Source of the DNA: Omphiscola glabra
Taxonomy: Eukaryota; Mollusca; Gastropoda; Lymnaeidae
DNA: 64,000 nucleotides
Reading direction: 5' to 3'
Assembly (NCBI GenBank): GCA_964017045.1
Contig: OZ024801.1
Location: 35,496,757-35,560,756 of the forward strand
Shown: piece after piece, positions 54,262 to 64,000 of the stretch
Position numbering within the stretch: position 1 is the first letter of the stretch
How the letters are laid out: every line of letters begins with the position of its first letter
The notes under the pieces: model-generated
Seen by the model: only the letters and a program-made list of their open reading frames with translations
Databases searched by the model: none
What the model was told of the DNA's origin: nothing
Made by a program: the position numbers and the translations under genes

Positions 54262-56612
54262 GGGAGGTCCGCAGTTTGTGTACTATAAAAAGGGATGCCT
54301 TTAAGCGTGATCTGAGTTTGGAAGTGTCCCCTGCCCTCTGCCCTACTTTGGAAACACTACACAGTGCATTGCGCACTGTGCTTGAACGGCATGCCCCCCT
54401 GACCCGCCGTATTGTTAGGTCAGCACGGTCAGCTCCCTGGTATGCAACCATAAGGGAGGAACTACGCAGTGCCAAGAAAGAGCGGCGTAGCGTGGAAAAG
54501 AAGTGGCTTAGGTCAGGTCTTGTTGTTTTTAGGCAGATGTATTATGCTGCCAAGAAACGTGTGACCAAAATTGTTTGTCGAGCAAAAACTTTGTATTTTA
54601 GCCAAAAGATAATTATGGGTAAAACCTGCAAGCAGTTGTTCGATGTTTGTAGCAATCTCAGAGGGATTAACAAAGGAATTGCTCTTCCTTCAGTGTATCC
54701 GTTGCCCCAGCAACCAGAGATGTTCTGCAATTTCTTTACAAGCAAAGTTGCTGACATCCGCGCTGAGCTTGATTGTCTTGACATACCCCCCTTAGAATTG
54801 CCACCCTTTTCTTGTGTTAGTTCACATTTCGAAATTTTTAAGCCGGTTTCAGAACAGGAGGTCAAAATTACTATTCTGGAGTCTAAGCCTACGTCATGTT
54901 CTTTGGACCCCATCCCCACCCCCCTGTTGGTTGAGTCGTTAGATCATTTGCTCCCAACGATAACCAACATAGTCAATGAAAGCTTGTCATCGGGCACTGT
55001 TCCATCTATTTGTAAGTCAGCTGTCATCAAACCATTGCTTAAGAAGCCTGGTCTGGATGAAAATAATTTTAAAAACTATAGACCTGTATCTCACTTATCA
55101 TTTTTGTCTAAGGTCATTGAAAAACTAGTTCTAAAACAACTTTTTGCTTACTTAAATGACAACTCTCTTCTCAGTCCTAATCAATCAGCCTATAGACCTT
55201 TCCATAGCACTGAGACGGCTCTCTTGAAAGTCACCAATGACCTCTTGCTTGCATTGGACAGTGGTGATGTCTCCCTCCTGATCCTCTTGGACCTCAGTGC
55301 GGCCTTTGACACTGTCGACCATGAAACCCTTTACAAAATGCTTGAAAATTACTTTGGCATTTCTGGTTCTGTTTTGTCTTGGTTTAGGTCGTTCCTCTCT
55401 GATAGAACGCAGGCAGTCGCTGTCGATGGCTGTATCTCCAGCAGTGCTGACTTGGTGTATGGAGTGCCACAGGGGTCCGTTTTGGGCCCGGTTCTATTTA
55501 CAATGTATACCAGGCCACTGCTCCTCTTGCTCGAGAGGCATGCTGTGGGGAGCCAGTCTTTCGCGGATGATACGCAACTATACAAGCATACCCATCCCTC
55601 TCTTGTAGATTCAGCTGTCCGGACTTTGCAGGAGTGTATTGGTGATGTCAAGTCATGGATGATACTCAGCAAGTTGAAACTTAACGATGACAAAACGGAA
55701 GCACTTCTTATTCATGATCACAAATCATCCTCTAACTCAGCTCTCCCCACCTCATTTCAAGTAGGTAACTCAGACATACAGTTTACATACTCAACTAGGA
55801 ATCTTGGTTATATTCTGTCTAACAACATGTCTCTAGATAAACATATATCTCACATTTGTCGCTCTGCATACACTGCTATCCGTCAGATCAACTCCATCCG
55901 CCACTACCTCACAGTTAGTGCAACAAAAACCTTAGTCTGTGCTCTTGTTCTCTCTCGTCTTGACTACTGCAACTCTCTTCTGTCAGGCTCACCAAAACAC
56001 TTCTTAGAAAGATTACAAAAGGTTCAAAACTCAGCTGCTAGGCTAGTTTTAAAGGCAAAAAAACGTGATCACGTCACACCACTACTTCATTCACTTCATT
56101 GGCTCCCTGTACAAGCACGGATTGATTATAAACTCTCTGTTCTGTGCCACCACTTTTTCTCGAATTCCTGCCCTTCATATCTAACCGAAATTCTCTCTGT
56201 CTATTCACCCCTTCGACAGCTTCGCTCCTCCGCAGACGATCGTATTCTTTCTGTCCCTAAGACTCGCACAAAAACATACGGTGAAAGATCTTTCTCTTAC
56301 TGTGCCCCCAAACAATGGAATTCTCTTCCACTACACATCAGAAATATATCAACCATCACAGCCTTCAAAACTGCACTCAAAACACACCTCTTTAAACTTT
56401 ACTATCCTGACTGATTCCCCCTCTGAAAGTTAAACGATGCTGCTGAGTGCCGTCCATGGCTTCACATGTAAATTGTTATGGAATGGTTGGTTTTTAATTT
56501 ATATTTTTAAGTTCATTTTAATTTGCATGTACAGCGTGGTGAGCCCAGCCCTAGGCTGGGGTACCACGCTATAGAAAACTACCCATAATAATAATAATAA
56601 TAATAATAATAA
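54262..56612 (+). mobile_element. L2/CR1-type LINE with an intact reverse transcriptase frame, 5'-truncated
   Basis: One open frame runs to the stop at 56414 (about 712 codons). It begins within the endonuclease-RT linker (RDAFKRDLSLEV) and holds NFKNYRPVSHLSFLSKVIEK, LLDLSAAFDTVDHE (about residue 342), GVPQGSVLGPVLFTMYT, catalytic FADDTQLY (about 429-436), VLSRLDYCNSLLSGSP and [17 protein letters not shown]. After a 170-bp 3' UTR it ends in (AAT)n at 56585-56612. The endonuclease is missing, so it cannot move by itself in full, but the RT is undamaged, which implies a young insertion. Tails of the same family occur at 17313-17955 and 48018-48545. Confidence 0.9.
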
Positions 56613-56670
56613 AGCTATGAAATAAAGTCTACATAAATGTAAAGCTATGAAATAAAGTCTACATAAATGT
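56611..56670. repeat. 30-bp direct duplication
   Basis: AAAGCTATGAAATAAAGTCT with ACATAAATGT occurs twice back to back after the LINE tail. Confidence 0.95.
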
Positions 56671-56796
56671 ACATTGCATCACTGCAAATGTTTTATTATA
56701 ACTTTGCCAGTGTCTTTTTATTTGTGAAATAATATTTAGCAAGATGCACCTAAGCTGGTGTCAGCATGACTTTGAGGCTTCCTCATGCCTGCACGT

Positions 56797-57252
56797 AAAC
56801 TCAAGGTAGTGAGAACCACTAAACTCGAGGTAGTGAGAACCACTAAACTCGAGGTAGTGAGAACCACTAAACTCGAGGTAGTGAGAACCACTAAACTCGA
56901 GGTAGTGAGAACCACTAAACTCGAGGTAGTGAGAACCACTAAACTCGAGGTAGTGAGAACCACTAAACTCGAGGTAGTGAGAACCACTAAACTCGAGGTA
57001 GTGAGAACCACTAAACTCGAGGTAGTGAGAACCACTAAACTCGAGGTAGTGAGAACCACTAAACTCGAGGTAGTGAGAACCACTAAACTCGAGGTAGTGA
57101 GAACCACTAAACTCGAGGTAGTGAGAACCACTAAACTCGAGGTAGTGAGAACCACTAAACTCGAGGTAGTGAGAACCACTAAACTCGAGGTAGTGAGAAC
57201 CACTAAACTCGAGGTAGTTAGAACCACTAAACTCGAGGTAGTGAGAACCACT
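56797..57252. repeat. 24-bp minisatellite, 19 near-perfect copies
   Basis: Unit AAACTCGAGGTAGTGAGAAC followed by CACT; nearly every copy has a CTCGAG site. As 24 is divisible by 3, it is open in several frames on both strands, which explains the 160-180 codon frames seen here. There is no start or flanking evidence for a gene. Confidence 0.98.
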
Positions 57253-57950
57253 AAACTCCTCACTTAACTGAGTATTTAGGCTGGCTGGTACTGCTAATAC
57301 TTTAACCACTTAATTGTAAATTCCATTTCCATATTGTTCTTATTTGTTTAAAAAAAACTTTGCCTGCTATTTTTGTGGTTAAAAACTAAAATTCTATTTA
57401 AAGATTACTAAAACCTTATTTTTTCAGTTAAATTAAAATTCAACTTTACACTGTGTTAGTGTCATTCTGACTTATGTTGATTGTAGCAATGTTAAAAATA
57501 AAATAGTGGAATAACACAAATCTTCTACAAAAAATGTCAGATGATTTATTTAATCCAGGCTAATGATAATAGGAACTCAAAGATTATTTATACAAATACA
57601 TTATGTGTGGATTTTATTGTTAGAGAGCTTACTGCAATGGATCATTCAACAAACATTTACCCAGCATAATCTCTCATACCTATTGTTGTATGTTCTTTAC
57701 ACCTTGGTGTTCTTGATTTTTATTGTTTTTGCCATTTGTTATTGACCTGGTGCCTTGACATCAAAGAGTATTGAAACTTAAGGATTATGAAATGATTAGT
57801 GTGTTGTATTTGTGATGTGTTAGTGTGTTGTATTTGTGATGTGTTAGTGTGTTGTATTTGTGATGTGTGCCAAGTTTAAGCCTAATGTAAGAGTAACTTG
57901 TCATTATTATTTTAACTTGACTGTACTATGTCTGACTCCTGATGCTCTCC
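57253..57950. other. Spacer with a 24-bp repeat (three copies at 57796-57867)
   Basis: AT-rich, non-coding. TTAGTGTGTTGTATTTGTGA followed by TGTG is repeated three times just before the 19-bp array. Confidence 0.75.
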
Positions 57951-57951
57951 T

Positions 57952-59675
57952 ACCAGACATATGCTCTCCTACAAGACATATGCTCTCCTACCAGACATAT
58001 GCTCTCCTACCAGACATATGCTCTCCTACCAGACATATGCTCTCCTACCAGACATATGCTCTCCTACCAGACATATGCTCTCCTACAAGACATATGCTCT
58101 CCTACCAGACATATGCTCTCCTACAAGACATATGCTCTCCTACCAGACATATGCTCTCCTACAAGACATATGCTCTCCTACAAGACATATGCTCTCCTAC
58201 CAGACATATGCTCTCCTACAAGACATATGCTCTCCTACAAGACATATGCTCTCCTACCAGACATATGCTCTCCTACCAGACATATGCTCTCCTACCAGAC
58301 ATATGCTCTCCTACAAGACATATGCTCTCCTACCAGACATATGCTCTCCTACCAGACATATGCTCTCCTACCAGACATATGCTCTCCTACCAGACATATG
58401 CTCTCCTACCAGACATATGCTCTCCTACAAGACATATGCTCTCCTACAAGACATATGCTATCCTACAAGACATATGCTCTCCTACCAGACATATGCTCTC
58501 CTACCAGACATATGCTCTCCTACCAGACATATGCTCTCCTACAAGACATATGCTATCCTACAAGACATATGCTCTCCTACCAGACATATGCTCTCCTACT
58601 AGACATATGCTCTCCTACTAGACATATGCTCTCCTACCAGACATACGCTATCATACCAGACATACGCTTTCCTACCAGACATACACTATCCTACCAGACA
58701 TACACTATCCTACCAGACATACACTATCCTACCAGACATACACTATCCTACCAGACATACACTATCCTACCAGACATACACTATCCTACCAGACATACAC
58801 TATCCTACTAGACATACACTATCCTACCAGACATACACTATCCTACCAGACATACACTATCCTACCAGACATACACTATCCTACCAGACATACACTATCC
58901 TACCAGACATACACTATCCTACCAGACATACACTATCCTACCAAACATACACTATCCTACCAGACATACACTATCCTACCAGACATACACTATCCTACCA
59001 GACATACACTATCCTACCAGACATACACTATCCTACCAGACATACACTATCCTACCAGACATACACTATCCTACCAGACATACACTATCCTACCAGACAT
59101 ACACTATCCTGCCAGACATACACTATCCTACCAGACATACACTATCCTACCAGACATACACTATCCTACCAGACATACACTATCCTACTAGACATACACT
59201 ATCCTACTAGACATACACTATCCTACCAGACATACACTATCCTACCAGACATACACTATCCTACTAGACATACACTATCCTACTAGACATACACTATCCT
59301 ACTAGACATACACTATCCTACCAGACATACACTATCCTACCAGACATACACTATCCTACCAGACATACACTATCCTACTAGACATACACTATCCTACTAG
59401 ATATACACTATCCTACCAGACATACACTATCCTACCAGACATACACTATCCTACCAGACATACACTATCCTACCAGACATACACTATCCTACCAGACATA
59501 CACTATCCTACCAGACATACACTATCCTACCAGACATACACTATCCTACCAGACATACACTATCCTACCAGACATACACTATCCTACCAGACATACACTA
59601 TCCTACTAGACATACACTATCCTACTAGACATACACTATCCTACTAGACATACACTATCCTACTAGACATACGCT
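57952..59675. repeat. 19-bp minisatellite, about 90 copies in two subtypes
   Basis: Left part (to about 58640): ATGCTCTCCTACCAGACAT, with CCAG/CAAG/CTAG variants. Right part: ACACTATCCTACCAGACAT. The switch is sharp, passing through a few intermediates (ACGCTATCATACC, ACGCTTTCC). Period 19 makes three overlapping long frames of ICSPTRHMLSYQTYALLPD type, which are artefacts. Confidence 0.98.
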
Positions 59676-59824
59676 ACCAGATTTGTTTAATGTTGCTTTT
59701 AAAAAAAAATTCTAGTTTACCTGTACTCATTTTATGCCTGTAGTTACTTTCCTAAGGTTTCCATGAGTCCTCACTTCTTGCCTTTCATACCTGTCCTGCC
59801 TTTCATACCTGTCCTCCATTTCCT

Positions 59825-60942
59825 GTGTGTATTATGAGGAGTACAGTGGTAGCATACATCGTTTACAGTGTGTATTATGAGGAGTACAGTGGTAGCATAC
59901 ATCGTTTACAGTGTGTATTATGAGGAGTACAGTGGTAGCATACATCGTTTACAGTGTGTATTATGAGGAGTACAGTGGTAGCATTCATCGTTTACAGTGT
60001 GTATTATGAAGAGTACAGTGGTAGCATACATCGTTTACAGTGTGTATTATGAGGAGTACAGTGGTAGCATACATCGTTTACAGTGTGTATTATGAGGAGT
60101 ACAGTGGTAGCATACATCGTTTACAGTGTGTATTATGAGGAGTACAGTGGTAGCATACATCGTTTACAGTGTGTATTATGAGGAGTACGGTGGTAGCATA
60201 CATCGTTTACAGTGTGTATTATGAGGAGTACGGTGGTAGCATACATCGTTTACAGTGTGTATTATGAGGAGTACAGTGATAGCATACATCGTTTACAGTG
60301 TGTATTATGAGGAGTACGGTGGTAGCATACATCGTTTACAGTGTGTATTATGAGGAGTACGGTGGTAGCATACATCGTTTACAGTGTGTATTATGAGGAG
60401 TACAGTGATAGCATACATCGTTTACAGTGTGTATTATGAGGAGTACAGTGGTAGCATACATCGTTTACAGTGTGTATTATGAGGAGTACAGTGGTAGCAT
60501 ACATCGTTTACAGTGTGTATTATGAGGAGTACAGTGGTAGCATACATCGTTTACAGTGTGTATTATGAGGAGTACAGTGGTAGCATACATCGTTTACAGT
60601 GTGTATTATGAGGAGTACAGTGGTAGCATACATCGTTTACAGTGTGTATTATGAGGAGTACAGTGGTAGCATACATCGTTTACAGTGTGTATTATGAGGA
60701 GTACAGTGGTAGCATACATCGTTTACAGTGTGTATTATGAGGAGTACGGTGGTAGCATACATCGTTTACAGTGTGAATTATGAGGAGTACAGTGGTAGCA
60801 TACATCGTTTACAGTGTGTATTATGAGGAGTACAGTGGTAGCATACATCGTTTACAGTGTGTATTATGAGGAGTACAGTGGTAGCATAAATCGTTTACAG
60901 TGTGTATTATGAGGAGTACAGTGGTAGCATACATGGTTTACT
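59825..60942. repeat. 43-bp minisatellite, 26 copies
   Basis: Unit GTGTGTATTATGAGGAGTAC with AGTGGTAGCATACATCGTTTACA; very few differences (AGTGGT/GGTGGT/AGTGAT). Confidence 0.98.
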
Positions 60943-61205
60943 TTCTATTAAGATGATTTTTTAAATTAAAAAGTGTTGCGACCTAATTTTATCTCCCCCC
61001 CACTCCCCCCCATCCTTTTCTCCTTTCTCAGTTAAATGAGTTGTTTCCCATTACACTTTCAAATATATTTTGTTGGGGTCCAAATCTTTGTCCAAAAAGG
61101 AGAATGTAAAAAATCAATCTAATTTGTCTTTAAAAAAATATTAATTCAATTATGTTGAGATTGGTGTCGTAAGCTTAAGTGCCATGGTTTCTAAGATTTG
61201 GGTTT

Positions 61206-61552
61206 GAGTCAACCAACAGGGTTGTCTGTATCTGTCCACCGAGTCAACCAACAGGGTTGTCTGTATCTGTCCACCGAGTCAACCAAGGGTCGTCTGTACC
61301 TGTCCACCGAGTCAACCAAGGGTCGTCTGTACCTGTCCACCGAGTCAACCCATAGGGTTGTCTGTATCTGTCCACCGAGTCAACCAACAGGGTTGTCTGT
61401 ATCTGTCCACCGAGTCAACCAACAGGGTTGTCTGTATCTGTCCACCAAGTCAACCAACAGGGTTGTCTGTATCTGTCCACCGAGTCAACCAAGGGTCGTC
61501 TGTACCTGTCCACCGAGTCAACCAATTGGTTCGTCGGTATCCGTCCACCGAG
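61206..61552. repeat. 35-bp minisatellite with 33-bp variants, about ten copies
   Basis: GAGTCAACCAACAGGGTTGT with CTGTATCTGTCCACC; the shorter form has AAGGGTCGTCTGTACC. Confidence 0.95.
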
Positions 61553-61577
61553 CAGCTTTCATACGACGTATTACACG

Positions 61578-61650
61578 TCTTATGGTTTTACCTTAATCTC
61601 TTATGGTTTTACCTTAATCTCTTATGGTTTTACCTTAATCTCTTATGGTT
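61578..61650. repeat. 21-bp tandem repeat, about three and a half copies
   Basis: CTTATGGTTTTACCTTAATCT repeats directly after the 35-bp array. Confidence 0.95.
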
Positions 61651-62242
61651 GACAACTGGTGAAGAAAATAATTACTGCATTAAACCAAATCAAACTCAAC
61701 TGATAATTTTAAACAAATGCTGATAGAATTCACTTTTCTATTTAAAGGCAATCGCGATGAGAAACTTGACGTACAATAAAGTTTTAAGAAATTTATAATA
61801 GTAGGCCCTACATATGTGATGAGAATTTCAGTCACAGAAAATTGTGAAGCTTATAATCTCATTACTCATTTCCACAGAAGGAACATTGCTGACGGTTGCC
61901 TGGCGACTGAATGACGTTCAAGTGATAGAGTAGATCTAAGTAGACGTATTAGTAAGCTACTATAATAAGACTAAATGATCAGTTGAGTTTGATGCAGTTA
62001 TTTCAGTAAACCATACGTTGCAACTCGAATGAATGAAGAAAATAATTACTGATCAATTTGATAAAGCTGATCAAACTAGGAACAAGTATCATTGATATTG
62101 TATTAAAAAAACACGTCTCCTATTAAAGTTAAAGTCTGATTATTCACTGCTTTTTAGCCGGATGACACTAACATGCAGGGCCGTGCGAAGGAGGAGAGCA
62201 AAGGCGCTCTCGCTCTGGGTGCTAACGAAATAATCCTCCTTG
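61651..62242. other. Spacer, nothing recognised
   Basis: Non-coding. It ends with GCAGGGCCGTGCGAAGGAGG, a phrase similar to the one after the 44-bp array at 19.63 kb. Confidence 0.5.
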
Positions 62243-62742
62243 GGTGGCACTAACACTAGCTACGCCTCTATATAAATTGAGTGGCCCACCCCGGGTAGCA
62301 CTAACACTAGCTACGCCTTTATATACATTGAGTGGCCCACCCCGGGTAGCACTAACACTAGCTACGCCTCTATATAAATTGAGTGGCCCACCCCGGGTAG
62401 CACTAACACTAGCTACGCCTCTATATAAATTGAGTGGCCCACCCCGGGTAGCACTAACACTAGCTACGCCTCTATATAAATTGAGTGGCCCACCCCGGGT
62501 AGCACTAACACTAGCTACGCCTCTATATAAATTGAGTGGCCCACCCCGGGGTAGCACTAACACTAGCTACGCCTCTATATAAATTGAGTGGCCCACCCCG
62601 GGTAGCACTAACACTAGCTACGCCTCTATATAAATTGAGTGACTCACCCCGGGTAGCATTAACACTAGCTACGCCTCTATATAAATTGAGTGGCCCACCG
62701 TGGGTGGCACTGACACTAGGTACGCCTCTATATAAATTGGCA
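62243..62742. repeat. 51-bp minisatellite, about ten copies
   Basis: Unit GTGGCCCACCCCGGGTAGCA followed by CTAACACTAGCTACGCCTCT and ATATAAATTGA. As 51 is divisible by 3, both strands show long repetitive frames; no gene is implied. Each unit carries a TATATAAA word. Confidence 0.97.
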
Positions 62743-63736
62743 TAAAGAACAATTGAGAAACATGAAGCAGCTATTACTAAGTATTACCTGATCGTGATAT
62801 GCACCATACAAGCAGAGCACAACACCAAATCGAACGCGTAAGTGATTAAGGTGCTGTAATGTTAAATTGTTTGAAAAATTAGCTATAGAAAATTGGGTAG
62901 AAAAAAAATTATGAGATAGTTTTTGAGAAAGTCTTAGCGACTCATAGAGTCCTAGAGAATCATGTAGTCTTAGAAATTGAGATGCATAGTCATTGCTGAT
63001 GGATAAGTCACTAAAACTAAATAGTGATTGTTGAAGAACACAAATTTTAACTAATTCATTTCATGTGCTAAACTATTTTCTTCTGACCTTTGTGAGCGCT
63101 GGGTTGTGTCCATCATACATTTTGTGCTTCTCAGTTAAACCATTAAAATGTGGAGAGAAAAAATATCCTCAAAATTCTTTTTTTTAAAATATGCTTTTTA
63201 AATGTACGTACAAATAAATCTGTTGGTCCACTTCACTAGCACCTGGATCCAGCATGTTGAGTATTTGTTTAATCCCTGTGTACACAACCAACCAGTCACG
63301 TGACAGCTGCTGCATTCATTAGAAACACCCTAAGGCTAAGCCACGATGGTAAATTCAATATGTAAATATTCCTGTAATAACCGGGGGGGGGGGGGGGGTG
63401 TGCTCTAATAAAGAAGAAAATCGGGGGGGGGGGGGGCTGTGGTTTAAAGAGAGTTACGATAACCAGACAGTGCCCTTAAAAACTAAATAAATGAAATGTG
63501 ATTATAACTGAACTAATCTAAAGGCGCGCCCATCTGTCTTGTGGCGTGCTTATAGTCGAGTCTTTCATCAAGCTGTCACGACGCTACAAATAAACACAGA
63601 CCGAGACAATACCACTGCGCTGGGCTTAGAACAGACAAATCTTTTGTGGAGCTGTTGTTTTTATTTCTTTTAATCAAAACAATGTATAGATATTTAATCA
63701 ACCCGTAAGAACGACTGAAATTAGATTACAACATTG
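62743..63736. other. Spacer with two poly(G) tracts
   Basis: AT-rich and non-coding, with G runs at about 63382-63398 and 63423-63436. No open frame of note. Confidence 0.5.
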
Positions 63737-64000
63737 GAGAGGGTGTGTGTAGAGGACGTGGTCTTCTTAAGAGAGGATTTGTGGGGAGCAGTGGTCGTCT
63801 AAAGAGAGGGTAAGTGGGGGCAGTAGTCGTATTAAGAGTGTTTGGGGCCATTTGTCGTCTTAAGAGAGGGTGTGTGGGGGCAGTGGTCGTCTTAAGAGAG
63901 GGTGTGTGGGGGCAGTGGTCGTCTTATGAGAGGGTGTCTTGGGCAGTGGTCGTCTTTAAGAGGGTGTGTGGGGGGCAGTGGGTGTTCTTAAGTGAGTGTG
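63737..64000. repeat. 32-bp G-rich minisatellite, cut by the window edge
   Basis: AGAGGGTGTGTGGGGGCAGT with GGTCGTCTTAAG, seven to eight diverged units, still running at base 64000. Confidence 0.9.

Noticed and set aside
56736..57309. 160-182 codon frames on both strands
   Set aside because: A 24-bp repeat without stops is open in several frames on both strands; this is a direct consequence of the array.
57860..58811. Three overlapping long frames (213-289 codons) of ICSPTRHMLSYQTYALL type
   Set aside because: They are the three frame phases of the 19-bp minisatellite; no promoter, introns or non-repeat sequence supports a gene.
59825..60942. CRISPR-like appearance of regular repeats
   Set aside because: Units are head-to-tail without unique spacers, in a eukaryotic genome; it is a minisatellite.
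62222..62745. Long frames on both strands (for example PLYKLSGPPRVALTLAT repeats)
   Set aside because: Caused by the 51-bp array; identical units and opposite-strand openness argue against coding.

Overview
The window is eukaryotic, AT-rich and intron-bearing nuclear DNA. Exon structure, the transposon mix and the protein sequences point to an invertebrate, most probably a pulmonate gastropod. The species is inferred, not proven. Two host genes are clear. On the minus strand (300-15478) lies the N-terminal part of a CREB-binding protein/p300 orthologue: 16 exons join in phase and encode the LxxLL region, TAZ1, KIX, Gln-rich linker, a SUMO-motif block, the bromodomain and the start of the RING/PHD block; the gene continues beyond base 1. 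On the plus strand (45191-53165) lies a complete six-exon RWDD2-type gene of 308 codons (RWD domain plus the RWDD2 C-terminal domain). A short plus-strand exon (15903-16045), head-to-head with CBP, looks like the first coding exon of a third gene that I cannot name.

Between 16 and 43 kb almost everything is mobile or repetitive DNA. There are several non-LTR reverse transcriptase fragments (RTE-like at 16.8-18.4 and 38.6-38.8; others at 21.7-22.1, 27.6-28.2, 30.1-31.3, 33.1-34.9 and 37.3-37.7), a broken hAT transposase (20.4-21.1), three copies of an inverted-repeat DNA transposon with GGG termini (24.9-26.0, 29.15-29.5, 37.06-38.87), a tRNA-type SINE (31.6-32.0) and many minisatellites. At 40.6-43.3 kb there is a decayed, intron-containing transposase-like gene with a triplicated intron/exon module.

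The introns of the RWDD2 gene hold a 179-bp element that closely resembles the SPIN (Space Invaders) hAT family, with an 8-bp target duplication, an L2/CR1-type LINE tail, and a LINE in which a 41-bp piece of the reverse transcriptase domain has been amplified in tandem. Downstream of the gene is an almost intact L2/CR1-type reverse transcriptase (54.26-56.61 kb). The last 7 kb (56.8-64.0) is an unusual cluster of unrelated minisatellites with units of 24, 24, 19, 43, 35, 21, 51 and 32 bp.

The two host genes act in unrelated processes: transcriptional co-activation and acetylation for CBP, and an uncharacterised RWD-domain function for RWDD2. The rest is best read as a history of nested insertions and tandem amplification. 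No rRNA, convincing tRNA gene, CRISPR array or prokaryotic system was seen.
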